A stretch of 64,000 nucleotides of DNA from Solibacillus isronensis (lineage in GTDB: Bacteria > Bacillota > Bacilli > Bacillales_A > Planococcaceae). Both the position numbers and the translations under genes were made by a program. The stretch spans positions 1,488,001 through 1,552,000 of the forward strand of contig NZ_JAMBOC010000001.1 of NCBI RefSeq assembly GCF_023715405.1. Direction: 5' to 3'. Positions 18,864 to 27,479 of the stretch are shown one piece after another. Below the pieces are notes generated by a model. That model was given only the letters and a program-made list of their open reading frames with translations. It did no database searches and was not told the origin of the DNA. The first letter of the stretch is position 1; each line of letters begins with the position of its first letter.

Positions 18864-19538
18864 TTACTGCATCTTTTGCTGCGCTAATTTCAAAATTTCC
18901 TGCGCTGCTTCATCAATTGATAAATGCGTCGTATCTAAAAATAAAGCATCTTCTGCTTGGATGAGCGGTGAAGCTTCACGTTCACTATCAAGCTTGTCCC
19001 GCAGTGCAATTTCCTTCTGTAAGGATTCGATTGTTGAAGGAATACCGCGGCGTTCATTATCCAGGAAGCGTCGATGTGCACGTTCTTCGACTGTGGCAGA
19101 CATGTAAATTTTAAGCTCTGCATCTTTTAATACATGTGTTGCAATATCACGTCCATCCATGACAACTCCGCCGTCCGCAGCCAGCTTTTGCTGCATCGCT
19201 ACGAGAATTTCACGAATATTTGCATGCGCCGCAACTTCTGAAACATTTGCCGTAACTTCATTTGAACGTATAGCCTGTGACACATCTTGTCCATCCACAA
19301 AAACGAGTTGTCCCTGCTCCGACGGTTTCAATGTAATCGCCGTTTCTTGCAGCATTTTTTCAATTGCTTCTGCGTCATGTAATTGTATGTTTTCTTTCAT
19401 CGCTTTATACGTCACTGCCCGATACATTGCACCTGTGTCGATATATGTAAATCGAAGTGCTTCGGCTACAATTTTTGCAATGGTACTTTTCCCCGCACCT
19501 GCAGGACCATCAATTGCAATTTGAATTTTTTTCATCAT
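18864..19538 (-). CDS. cmk: cytidylate kinase
   Basis: 224 aa. Phosphorylates CMP and dCMP. P-loop GPAGAGKSTIAK (about 11-22), YIDTGAMYRAVTY (CMP binding), and GRDIATHVLKDA with the LID arginines (EERAHRR, RRG) are all visible. Start: two adjacent ATGs; the first has GGGAG 6 bases upstream. Upstream of ypfD with a 115-bp gap, the common cmk-rpsA-like arrangement. Confidence 0.96.
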   Translation of the reverse strand: MMKKIQIAIDGPAGAGKSTIAKIVAEALRFTYIDTGAMYRAVTYKAMKENIQLHDAEAIEKMLQETAITLKPSEQGQLVFVDGQDVSQAIRSNEVTANVSEVAAHANIREILVAMQQKLAADGGVVMDGRDIATHVLKDAELKIYMSATVEERAHRRFLDNERRGIPSTIESLQKEIALRDKLDSEREASPLIQAEDALFLDTTHLSIDEAAQEILKLAQQKMQ

Positions 19539-19697
19539 AATTAACTCCCTACTTTCCGTTGCTATTGTATCATAACCGAAAAAATTTTTACCTTCTTTAC
19601 GCTATATTTTTTTGAAAAAAAGCTGCCCCTCCATACAATCTGGACCGTCTCCCATCACATTCGTTTTACTTATTTAAAACAGGCTGGCACATAATGC

Positions 19698-19737
19698 AAA
19701 AATGCCATTTTTCTCCGGAGAAAAATGGCATTTTTTT
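19698..19737. terminator. bidirectional terminator hairpin between ypfA and cmk
   Basis: A near-perfect palindrome (AAAAATGCCATTTTTCTCC and its complement) with A/T runs on both sides. It would end ypfA transcripts on the minus strand. Confidence 0.85.
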
Positions 19738-19754
19738 GCTGTGCGTAAAAATTA

Positions 19755-19905
19755 ATTTCCATTCCGGGACGCTTTGCGCTGGCGTGAGGCCAACAGGATG
19801 TTGGTCACAAAAGCGTTGCCACAGGAAGTGGCGTTCTTAGCTTTTGTTCCTAGTCTCAGGCATCACGCAATTCCCGCTGGAGTCGCCCTTCATTCCAATC
19901 AATTT
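19755..19905. repeat. structured intergenic element A, four-stem palindrome
   Basis: Fills the 427-bp gap between ypfA and cmk together with the terminator. Stems: P1 GCGTGA (19782-19787) with TCACGC (19863-19868); P2 GGCCAACA with TGTTGGTC (19788-19806); P3 AAAAGC (19809-19814) with GCTTTT (19840-19845); P4 GCCAC with GTGGC (19818-19832). The ends (GGGACGCTTTGCGC… and …CGCTGGAGTCGCCC) recall an interspersed repeat common in Bacillaceae, from memory. Shares P2-P4 layout, but not sequence, with the element at 60.6 kb. Confidence 0.65.
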
Positions 19906-19965
19906 TACAAAATATCCGTTTTCTATTTAAGTGTTCTTTCAATTCAAAGTTCTAGCCAATCCCGC

Positions 19966-20619
19966 TTATAATTCATTCATTTCTTTTTTGCGGATCATTA
20001 CTTGTCGTTCGAAGCAGAATCGGACAATCTGCTGCTTATCATAATCATCCGTATCCGTGAAATTCAATGATGCCATCGTCATTTCATTACGTTCGAACGT
20101 GTTCACGACTCTCGCATCTGTTTCGACATAGCGAATTTCACCATTTACAAATGGCAGGACGACGAAAGCTTTAACTGTATCGCCCTCAGTAAAATTAACA
20201 GGTGACTTAATATGAATTAATGTTCCCCCTGCGCTAATGTCTTCGGCCGCAAACTGAAATTTCTGTCCGTCATGTTCTATCGCAATATCTACAGGTGTTT
20301 CCACACGAACATATTCGCGTCGCTGGATTTTAATAAATTCTTCAGCAGGTGGACACGCAAGCAGAATCATCTGAACATTGCCGCCTTTACGTCCTAAAAC
20401 TTCTGTATTAAAGCAGTAACTTTCTTTTTTTTCGGTACTGAATGTTGCTCGGAATTGTGCACCATCTATTAAAAAAGCGATTTTTTTAGTTGCCGTATTA
20501 ATTGGATAATCGATAAAAATCATATTGTCTTGTCGATCGACAACTCGACATTTAAATTTTTCGGCCCTTTCCGTATAGGTTGGCTCCAGCGTTAGTTGCG
20601 TTCCAATTTTAAGTTCCAT
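19966..20619 (-). CDS. ypfA: PilZ-domain c-di-GMP receptor, YpfA/YcgR-like
   Basis: 217 aa. An N-terminal YcgR-type domain (1-95) precedes a C-terminal PilZ domain. The c-di-GMP binding signature is intact: RREYVRVETP (RxxxR) at about 101-110 and the later DISAGG (D/NxSxxG) near 129. In B. subtilis YpfA (DgrA) slows flagellar rotation when it binds c-di-GMP, so a link to motility is expected, in line with cheR in the window. Same position relative to ypeB/sleB as in B. subtilis. Confidence 0.9.
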   Translation of the reverse strand: MELKIGTQLTLEPTYTERAEKFKCRVVDRQDNMIFIDYPINTATKKIAFLIDGAQFRATFSTEKKESYCFNTEVLGRKGGNVQMILLACPPAEEFIKIQRREYVRVETPVDIAIEHDGQKFQFAAEDISAGGTLIHIKSPVNFTEGDTVKAFVVLPFVNGEIRYVETDARVVNTFERNEMTMASLNFTDTDDYDKQQIVRFCFERQVMIRKKEMNEL

Positions 20620-20727
20620 TTGCCTCTCCCCATAAGAAATTATTGATACTTTATTATCTCATGGGAATGTAAATATAGCTATATTTTTACAATTAACTTT
20701 ACTGGACCTTGCACCAGATACATGCAA

Positions 20728-22011
20728 CTAAAACACTTTTTCATTTTTAATTACTTCATGTGTTTCCGCATCAATTACAACACGATACGTATCCTGTGTC
20801 TTATTGTCGAGCCTTGCAATGACTTCATAACATTTACGAAGTTCCAGATTTCCATTGCCTGTATAAATTTTTTGCACTTGTTCAACACCTACATGATCTG
20901 CAAAAAATTTATCCCAATCTATCTGTACTTCGCTTTGCTCTTTAATTTTCTCTTCCTGAATATATTCCATTGCGTTGACACCTAAAATCTCAGCGTTATC
21001 TTTCGCAATTTTCACTTGAATACTATCCGGGTAAATTAATGCTTCATCATCTCCATACACTCGCGTAAACACGAGATGCCATGCTTCGTGATTTTCTCGT
21101 GACTCTGAAAGCTTCACATCAGTGTATCCCACTTTATTCATAAAGCTTTTTGCAGTGTTCAAAATCTCCTCATGTGAACGTGCATCCTTTTTAACCGGCC
21201 GTTCTAGCAGGAACGAAAGAAGGTGACCGCCATTTTCTGTTATGTCAGCATAACCGATTTTTGAACCGTGGATAAATTGAATATGATAGAACGGATATGG
21301 TGCATCATCACTGCTTTTCGTAACCGTTACAATCGAATCATCGATATTCGGGAAAAAGTTTTTGAATTTTTGAATAGCTTCGTTTTTCGTAATTTTTTTA
21401 TCTTTTAAATGCTGTAATTCCCGCTTTTTCTCATAGTCCGATTCACTCGCCGTTAATGGAAAATCGGTTTCATTATATGTTTTTAATTGTTTCGATACGT
21501 TCATAAATGGCGAATCTTTAAGATTGGTCGTATGATTCGTTGACCATTTTTTTAAATTTCCATCATTTTCATAAAATGCAACAGTGGCAATATTCCATTC
21601 CTCTGCGAATGCATGTAAATTGGAAGCTACCGTTCCCATTTTGTTGCGCCAATTTTCGTAGTCTCCTGTAGCGGCCGCTTGTTTTGCATTATCACCAATT
21701 CTTCCTAAATAACGCATCCATTCATTTTGTACTTCTGCCTGGATCGGTAAGTTGGCGACAGTTTTTCTTAAATCACTGCTCATCCGCCATATGGAATCCA
21801 ACTCATTATTTAGAGCTTTTTCATCCTGAAAGAGTAAAGATTGTTCTACCGTTGTATGCAATACCGATAATTTTTCAGTGGCTGCCGAAAGGTCCCTTGA
21901 TTGGGTAGCATAAACAGCTCGCTCCAAATCCTTATTTTGTGTAAATAGATCAAAGGAAACAAAGGCTAATATGACGACAAATAAACCTAATAAATATGCA
22001 AATTTTTTCAT
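20728..22011 (-). CDS. ypeB: germination protein YpeB
   Basis: 427 aa. N-terminal membrane/signal segment (residues 2-23), a helical region (about 30-200), then repeated PepSY-like segments (DITENGGHLLSF, VVIDAETHEV). YpeB is needed to localise and stabilise the cortex hydrolase SleB in the spore inner membrane. It follows sleB by 13 bp, so they share a transcript and the sigma-G type promoter upstream of sleB. Slightly shorter than B. subtilis YpeB (about 450 aa). Confidence 0.94.
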   Translation of the reverse strand: MKKFAYLLGLFVVILAFVSFDLFTQNKDLERAVYATQSRDLSAATEKLSVLHTTVEQSLLFQDEKALNNELDSIWRMSSDLRKTVANLPIQAEVQNEWMRYLGRIGDNAKQAAATGDYENWRNKMGTVASNLHAFAEEWNIATVAFYENDGNLKKWSTNHTTNLKDSPFMNVSKQLKTYNETDFPLTASESDYEKKRELQHLKDKKITKNEAIQKFKNFFPNIDDSIVTVTKSSDDAPYPFYHIQFIHGSKIGYADITENGGHLLSFLLERPVKKDARSHEEILNTAKSFMNKVGYTDVKLSESRENHEAWHLVFTRVYGDDEALIYPDSIQVKIAKDNAEILGVNAMEYIQEEKIKEQSEVQIDWDKFFADHVGVEQVQKIYTGNGNLELRKCYEVIARLDNKTQDTYRVVIDAETHEVIKNEKVF

Positions 22012-22024
22012 GTTTTACCCCCGC

Positions 22025-22813
22025 CTATAAGCAGAAAATATGCTCACCAATTTGTTTGATTTGAGGTCTAGACCAAATCCAATCACTTGTCGCTGTAACA
22101 GGATTAAAATAATACAAAGCATTCTCGGATGGGTCCCAGCCGTTAATTGCATCCAATACAGCCTGTTTGGCACGTTCATTTGGTGTAAGCCAAATCTGGC
22201 CGTCCGCAACTGCTGTGAAAGCTAACGGTTGAAAAATAATTTCCGAAATCGTATCCGGAAATTCCGGTGATTCCAGACGATTCAAAATTACGGCTGCAAC
22301 TGCAACTTGTCCTTCATACGGCTCGCCTCGTGCTTCCCCGTATACTGCATTCGCTAAAATTTGCAAGTCCTGATCTGTGTAGCCTGGCGGAAGCTGCATG
22401 GAGGTTGTATCATTTGCACTTTTACCGCCATTCCCGCCTTTTTTCACCTGATTTTCCAACGCTATTCCGCCATAATACGTAAAACTGTTCCCTGCATTGA
22501 TTTGTTTATGAACCCATACTTTATCAAAATCCGAATTATTCTCGAGCTTTTCCTTCGTCGCTCTTCCGGCAATTCCGTCTACAGGTAGCCCGTACTGCTC
22601 CTGGAAATTACGAAGCGCCCAATACGTTCCATAACCAAATTTTCCGTCAATTTTTCCATTATAGTAACTTAAGTATTGAAGTCGTGCCTGTAACTCAATT
22701 ACATCGTCACCAAATGCACCCCGTTGCACATCCTGACCTGAAAATGCAAATGTATGACTTACAAAACTACTTGATATAATGAATACGAACAAGACGATTT
22801 TTTTCACTGACAT
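22025..22813 (-). CDS. sleB: spore cortex-lytic enzyme SleB
   Basis: 262 aa. Germination-specific lytic transglycosylase acting on muramic-delta-lactam cortex. Signal peptide residues 1-25 (…SHTFA), a peptidoglycan-binding domain (about 27-90, GDDVIELQARLQYL … GYGTYWALRNFQ), a Gly/Lys linker, then the hydrolase_2 domain with the catalytic-region NAVYGEARGEPYEGQVAVAAVILNR and the ENALYYFNP motif. ATG at 22813 is chosen (AAGGAG 5 bases upstream) rather than the longer open frame. Confidence 0.95.
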   Translation of the reverse strand: MSVKKIVLFVFIISSSFVSHTFAFSGQDVQRGAFGDDVIELQARLQYLSYYNGKIDGKFGYGTYWALRNFQEQYGLPVDGIAGRATKEKLENNSDFDKVWVHKQINAGNSFTYYGGIALENQVKKGGNGGKSANDTTSMQLPPGYTDQDLQILANAVYGEARGEPYEGQVAVAAVILNRLESPEFPDTISEIIFQPLAFTAVADGQIWLTPNERAKQAVLDAINGWDPSENALYYFNPVTATSDWIWSRPQIKQIGEHIFCL

Positions 22814-22830
22814 TTCCACTCCTTTTTCAG

Positions 22831-22860
22831 TAGGATGGAGAAAATTGAAAAGTTTATACA
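22831..22860 (-). promoter_or_regulatory. sigma-G type promoter of sleB-ypeB
   Basis: -35 TGTATA (22855-22860), 17-bp spacer, -10 CATCCTA (22831-22837), matching the sigma-G pattern TGHATA, 17-18 bp, CATNNTA. The predicted start would leave a leader of only about 11 bases, just containing the ribosome site. Confidence 0.55.
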
Positions 22861-22937
22861 TTGTAAAGTTGCTTTTTTATGTCTATAGAGAATATTCTCA
22901 TCACTTATTTTGAGTTTGCTAATCCGTTTTTTACATA

Positions 22938-22978
22938 GAAAAAGGTTTGCTACAAAAATATTTGTAACAAACCTTTTA
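22938..22978 (-). terminator. intrinsic terminator after prsW
   Basis: AAAAGGTTTGTTACAAA pairs with TTTGTAGCAAACCTTTT and is followed by T residues on the minus strand. The arm overlaps the prsW stop codon. Confidence 0.85.
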
Positions 22979-23653
22979 TAAATGATTGCTGCGGGATAAG
23001 TGCTCAATTAGATGTTCGTGTGCCTGCTTTACTTTGCGCAATGCAAACGTCCATAAAAACAACATAAACGGCAGCATCACATACATAAAGTATTCTTCTA
23101 ACATTAAAATTGAATTATACATAATATGAAGTCCTACAGGGGCTAAGAGTGCAAGCGCGATATATTTCTTCTGTATTTCGTTACTTGAAAACTTCCCTTT
23201 ACCGTAATAGTAACCCATTACTACACCGAACAGTGCATGACTTGATACCGGCAATAACGCACGCATAAAAGCTTGATCAATTCCGAAAGATAATAGATAG
23301 AGGACGTTTTCCACAGTAGCAAATCCTAATGAAACAGCTGCACCATACAAAATACCATCATACGGATCATCAAACTCAATATGACGTAAAATTACCGCTA
23401 AAATAATGAGCCATTTCACGAATTCTTCTATCGAACTGGTAAAAACAGCATTGATAAAGAAAGGATTCGAAAATGTCTGTTCTTCTTTTATTACGAACTG
23501 TATAAATAAAACGGGGAATGTAATAACCCCACCATATATGAATGAATGCATTAGTGTACGCCGTGGTTCGGTATCCATCTCATTGCGTAAATAAAAGTAG
23601 CTTAAAAGGGCTAAACCCGGCGCAATCGCTGCTGATAAAAGTATAAACATCAT
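22976..23653 (-). CDS. prsW: PrsW family intramembrane protease
   Basis: 225 aa, polytopic (about seven hydrophobic segments). Family motifs: SSIEEFVKW (the EExxK glutamates), GFATVEN and SHALFGVVMGYYYG. In B. subtilis PrsW makes the first cut in anti-sigma factor RsiW, releasing sigma-W. ATG at 23653 has AAAGGAG 5 bases upstream; the longer open frame is not supported. Same neighbourhood as B. subtilis (sleB, ypdA). Confidence 0.93.
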   Translation of the reverse strand: MMFILLSAAIAPGLALLSYFYLRNEMDTEPRRTLMHSFIYGGVITFPVLFIQFVIKEEQTFSNPFFINAVFTSSIEEFVKWLIILAVILRHIEFDDPYDGILYGAAVSLGFATVENVLYLLSFGIDQAFMRALLPVSSHALFGVVMGYYYGKGKFSSNEIQKKYIALALLAPVGLHIMYNSILMLEEYFMYVMLPFMLFLWTFALRKVKQAHEHLIEHLSRSNHL

Positions 23654-23742
23654 GCCGGCTCCTTTCGATTCTTGACTCCTAATTAGTATAGCACTATTTT
23701 TTTCACAACAGTGTAGCATACCCAATATTTGTCTAGAAAATA

Positions 23743-23777
23743 TAAAAACTCGGCTAATTTCCTGCCGAGTTTTTATG
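23743..23777 (-). terminator. intrinsic terminator after the asparaginase gene
   Basis: AAAACTCGGC pairs with GCCGAGTTTT around AGGAAATTA and is followed by TATATTTT on the minus strand. Confidence 0.85.
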
Positions 23778-23778
23778 A

Positions 23779-24744
23779 TTAATGCATAAATGTATCAAAA
23801 TCCGTATTACCGTTAGCAATCATCAACAGGAGCTTTAGACGCGCTTTCTTTGGATCAAAGTCTCCGCCCATAATGACACCGGTATCTTTCAAGTAATTCG
23901 CACTACTGTAATAATCGTATGTTGGGAAAACACGTCCCTCTTCAGTCGATGTTGTTAGTACAACTTTCGTTCCTTTTTGACAAAGCTTTTCGATCGCATC
24001 CATCATTTTCGGAGCAACTTGTCCTCGGCCGGCACCGACTAGCACCACACCTTCAACATTTGCTTCATAGAGGGCATCCAAAATAATAGAACTTGCTCCT
24101 AAATAGGCAAATACTATTTCAACAGCAGGATAGCTTTCTTTTGTTTCGTATACTTCTTTATGGGTTGGCTTCTGATAAATGATGACCTCGTCATTATCGA
24201 TAAAGCCAAGCATCCCATAGCCGATTGAACCAAAGCCGTTAATGCTTGAAGAATGCATTTTTTTTACGTATTTGGAATGAATGATTTTTTCATTAAAGAC
24301 AACGCACACCCCTATATTTTTTGCCTCTTCATTCGAAGCAACCAATAAGGAATTGCGCAGATTGGAATAAACATCTGTACCAATATCGCCAGGTGACTTT
24401 TGGGAACCTGTTACAATAACCGGACGTTCGTCATGAATTGTCAGCTCTAAAAAGTAGGCCGTCTCCTCTAAACTGTCCGTACCATGTGTAATGACAATTC
24501 CGCTTACCGTTTGATCTTTAAATACATTTTTGACCGTTTGATTCAATAGATTTAAATTTTCGAATGTCATATGCATCGATGGAATCTGATATAAATCAAT
24601 CAATTCAATATCCATCTCATTTTCAAGCTGGCACATCGATAAAATGGCTTGCCCATCCAGCTTGCCGGACTCCAGTTTGTTTTTCTTATTGCGTGTACTC
24701 GCAATCGTTCCACCTGTCGTAATCAGCACTACTTTTTTCTTCAC
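23779..24744 (-). CDS. L-asparaginase
   Basis: 321 aa, asparaginase/glutaminase family. Both catalytic threonine motifs are seen: ITTGGTIAST (residues about 6-15) and VITHGTDSLEETAYFLELT (about 83-101), with the family's SPGDIGTDVYSNLRN loop. Hydrolyses asparagine to aspartate and ammonia. GTG at 24744 is chosen: AAGGGG lies 8 bases upstream, while the GTG at 24753 overlaps it. No signal peptide, so cytoplasmic. Sits 12 bp after ypdA, likely co-transcribed. Whether it is AnsA-like or the second Bacillus type I cannot say. Confidence 0.9.
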   Translation of the reverse strand: MKKKVVLITTGGTIASTRNKKNKLESGKLDGQAILSMCQLENEMDIELIDLYQIPSMHMTFENLNLLNQTVKNVFKDQTVSGIVITHGTDSLEETAYFLELTIHDERPVIVTGSQKSPGDIGTDVYSNLRNSLLVASNEEAKNIGVCVVFNEKIIHSKYVKKMHSSSINGFGSIGYGMLGFIDNDEVIIYQKPTHKEVYETKESYPAVEIVFAYLGASSIILDALYEANVEGVVLVGAGRGQVAPKMMDAIEKLCQKGTKVVLTTSTEEGRVFPTYDYYSSANYLKDTGVIMGGDFDPKKARLKLLLMIANGNTDFDTFMH

Positions 24745-24756
24745 AACATTCACCCC

Positions 24757-25722
24757 TTATGTAGTTTGACGAGCAATTTTCTGAGCAATCATGTTCCCAT
24801 GAAAGCGGCCGTTTTCAATAAAGATCTCATTTGCATTATTTCCTGCTGCAATGACACCGGCAATAAATAAATTTTCTACATTTGTTTCCATTGTTTCAGG
24901 ATTAAATGTCGGTCTTCCTGTTTGTTCATCAATCTCTACGCCCATTTCACGGATGAAGCGATGATCAGGGTGATAACCGGTCATTGCAAATACGACATCA
25001 TTGGCAATTGTTTCTTGTTTGCCCTCGATTTCCACAATGACTTCGTTTTCTTTAATTTCTTTTACTTCTGTATTAAAGTGCATTGTAATTTCACCTTCTC
25101 GGACAAGCCCTAAAAATTCCGGTAATACCCATGGCTTAATGCTCGGGGAATAATCATTGCCCCGATAGATGACTGTCACATGTGCGCCTGCTTTATTGAG
25201 CTCCAATGCTGCATCAATTGCAGAGTTTTTACCGCCGATTACAAGTACATTTAAATCGAAGAACGGGTGTCCTTCTTTAAAATAATGATGGACTTTCGGT
25301 AAGCTTTCCCCCGGTATCTTCAAATAGTTCGGATGATCGTAATAGCCAGTTGCAATAACTACATACGGTGTTTCATAGCTGTCTTTATCTGTCTGTACAT
25401 GAAATAAACCGTCCGTCTTTTTAACACTTTCCACTGTTTCAAAACGATTTACGTGAAGTTTTTTCGCCTTCACCACTTCACGATAATAGACGAGCGCCTG
25501 ATTGCGTTTCGGTTTTCGCTGCTCAATAATAAACGGCACATCACCGATAGCCAACTTTTCACTCGTACTAAAAAAAGTCTGATGTGTCGGGTAATTGTAA
25601 ATCGCATTGACAATATTACCTTTTTCGATAATGATTGGCGACAATCCGAGATTTTGTAGTTCAATCGCTGCAGCTAATCCACAAGGACCTCCACCAACAA
25701 TGATTGCTTCTACCTTTTGCAT
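24757..25722 (-). CDS. ypdA: YpdA-type bacillithiol-disulfide reductase (flavoprotein)
   Basis: 321 aa. FAD-binding loop GGGPCGLAAA (residues about 9-18) with the cysteine at position 14 that is characteristic of YpdA/Bdr. NADPH-binding loop VIGGKNSAIDAALEL at about 155 and a C-terminal GVIAAGNNANEIFIENGR. In Firmicutes this enzyme recycles oxidised bacillithiol. Co-directional with the asparaginase (12 bp). Same place as B. subtilis ypdA. No CxxC, so it is not a thioredoxin reductase. Confidence 0.92.
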   Translation of the reverse strand: MQKVEAIIVGGGPCGLAAAIELQNLGLSPIIIEKGNIVNAIYNYPTHQTFFSTSEKLAIGDVPFIIEQRKPKRNQALVYYREVVKAKKLHVNRFETVESVKKTDGLFHVQTDKDSYETPYVVIATGYYDHPNYLKIPGESLPKVHHYFKEGHPFFDLNVLVIGGKNSAIDAALELNKAGAHVTVIYRGNDYSPSIKPWVLPEFLGLVREGEITMHFNTEVKEIKENEVIVEIEGKQETIANDVVFAMTGYHPDHRFIREMGVEIDEQTGRPTFNPETMETNVENLFIAGVIAAGNNANEIFIENGRFHGNMIAQKIARQTT

Positions 25723-25764
25723 ACTAACATCTCCTTATTCCAATTCCTGTAAAACATTATTTAC

Positions 25765-26523
25765 TCATTTCAATTCATCTTGTTCAAATTTAATTGTAAT
25801 AAAATGACTTTCCGGCTTAGCGCAGAGGCGCAACGGGACAAGAGTCGTACCATACCCGTTACTGACAAGTTCATACCGGTTTTTGATTTTTTTAAAATAT
25901 CCGTGCGGCTGCAGTCCAAATTTCCCAAGGCGGATTTGCCCGCCATGTAAATGTGCCCCAATACTGAGCAGTGGCTGAAACTGCTTATGTACTTTGCCGA
26001 ACAACTCCGGATTATGTGCAATGAAAACGGTGTTCTTTTCTTCGCATTGCTCGATTGCACGCTGGATGTTCTGCTCCCCTGGACGATATGAAACCGCGCT
26101 GACTGACATATCATTTTTGCTTTCGAGCTTGATTGACCCATTCTCTATAATATGGATTTGATGGTCTTTCAGTAGTTGACGCAGCTTTTGTTCACCGAAT
26201 TCGACATCATTATTCCCCCATATAAAATAGGTAGGGCCAAGTTTTTTAAGCATACGTATATTATGAAGCACTGTGTCTTCAGAAGTCCGACGATCAACAA
26301 AATCTCCCCCTATGAGGACAGCTTGTATATTTTGATCAATCGAATCAATCATCGCCTCATTAATTTTGCGCGCATGCGTATCCGATATAAAAAATAGATG
26401 GATTGTTTCACTATCGCCATTTGCTTTCACTTCATGTGACCGGATATTATTTTCATGCGCTTCCTTATACATATAGAGAAGCACTGAAATACAGGCGATT
26501 CCGATAATACTTATTATGACCAT
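25765..26523 (-). CDS. ypbG: membrane-anchored metallophosphoesterase, YpbG-like
   Basis: 252 aa. One N-terminal membrane helix (1-18), then a calcineurin-like phosphoesterase domain: FFISDTHAR (D-x-H), VLIGGDFVDRR (GGDF-type GD), WGNNDVEFG (GNND/H), FIAHNPELF and GAHLHGGQIRLG (GHxHGGQ). Likely hydrolyses phosphoesters at the membrane; substrate unknown. B. subtilis has ypbG at this position before ypbE-recS-ypbB. The name relies on synteny and domain. Confidence 0.87.
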   Translation of the reverse strand: MVIISIIGIACISVLLYMYKEAHENNIRSHEVKANGDSETIHLFFISDTHARKINEAMIDSIDQNIQAVLIGGDFVDRRTSEDTVLHNIRMLKKLGPTYFIWGNNDVEFGEQKLRQLLKDHQIHIIENGSIKLESKNDMSVSAVSYRPGEQNIQRAIEQCEEKNTVFIAHNPELFGKVHKQFQPLLSIGAHLHGGQIRLGKFGLQPHGYFKKIKNRYELVSNGYGTTLVPLRLCAKPESHFITIKFEQDELK

Positions 26524-26639
26524 ACACGGTCCTCCAATTCAAAAAAGACTAATTATACAATAGCCTGATTTAATGTTTTATTAACCATTAATTTAACGTA
26601 GTGTTATTAAGTTTTCTAAAATAATAAATTTCTTTCATA

Positions 26640-26678
26640 AAGAAAAAGACGAGAGCCGGAACGGTTCGTCTTTTTACT
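26640..26678 (-). terminator. intrinsic terminator after ypbE
   Basis: AAAAAGACGA pairs with TCGTCTTTTT, with an inner CCG/CGG pair, on the minus strand. Confidence 0.85.
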
Positions 26679-26702
26679 AGTCGTTATACAGGATAGAAAA
26701 AA

Positions 26703-27398
26703 TTATGGAACAATTACTAAAACTTGCCCTGTCGCAATACTGTCGGATGATAAATTGTTGGCAGCTTTTATTTTATTAACATATTCAGGACCACCATTAC
26801 CGTAGTACTTTAATGCAATGCGGTATAAATTGTCAGTCGATTGTACAGTATGCGTTTTTTGCTGTGCTTGAGCAGCTTTTTTCTTCGCTTCCTGCTCTTT
26901 CGCTTTAGCCGCCGCTGCCTTCTGTGCTTGTTCCGCCTTTTTTATTTCCGCTGCTTCTTTTTCCGCTTTTTCTTTTGCGATTTTTGCTTCCGCCTTTTTC
27001 GCTTCTTCAGCAGCTTTTTCCGCTTTAGCTTTAGCCTCATCCACTTCGGCCGTATTGTCATCATTTGTTTCTTCTTTTTCTTCGTCATCGTTAGTAGCAG
27101 ATGGCTGTGTTTTCGGATCCTGTTTTTGAATCTCCACTACTAAGTCGTCCTTCTTATCCGCATTTACGTTTTCACTTGCAGATGTATTCGGTTCATAGAT
27201 CAACCACACATAAGCTAAAATAACTAATGGAATAAAAATTAAGACAACTGTTAAAACCGTCATAATCGGGTTTGTTTGTTTTTTTCCGTTTTTCTTTCGA
27301 TGTCGGCTAACACGTGACATTTTTGTACCTGACTCGTTATGTAGGTCAATCTCTTGACGATGCTCCTCTACCTTCTCCCGGTAATCTTCTTTTGTCAT
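26703..27398 (-). CDS. ypbE: LysM-domain membrane protein, YpbE-like
   Basis: 231 aa. Basic cytoplasmic N-terminus, one membrane helix (about 46-66), then a long Glu/Lys/Ala-rich coiled stretch (about 100-175, many KAEKEA repeats) and a C-terminal LysM domain (THTVQSTDNLYRIALKYYG … GQVLVIVP). It probably reaches through the wall and binds peptidoglycan. Codons for the charged stretch are repetitive. ATG at 27398 has GGAGGGG 8 bases upstream. Downstream of recS by 82 bp, as in B. subtilis. Confidence 0.88.
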   Translation of the reverse strand: MTKEDYREKVEEHRQEIDLHNESGTKMSRVSRHRKKNGKKQTNPIMTVLTVVLIFIPLVILAYVWLIYEPNTSASENVNADKKDDLVVEIQKQDPKTQPSATNDDEEKEETNDDNTAEVDEAKAKAEKAAEEAKKAEAKIAKEKAEKEAAEIKKAEQAQKAAAAKAKEQEAKKKAAQAQQKTHTVQSTDNLYRIALKYYGNGGPEYVNKIKAANNLSSDSIATGQVLVIVP

Positions 27399-27479
27399 GG
27401 CCTGCACCCCTCCAACTACTAAAAATTATAACTTTATTATGACCAATTTCTACATAAAAGTAAACGGTTCGATAGTAGA

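Noticed and set aside
22804-23007. 67-codon frame upstream of sleB on the minus strand
   Set aside because: It crosses the prsW terminator and the sleB promoter region and has no ribosome site.
26841-27143. 100-codon Phe/Leu/Arg-rich open frame on the plus strand
   Set aside because: It is the reverse of the Glu/Lys/Ala-rich coiled region of ypbE and has no start signal.
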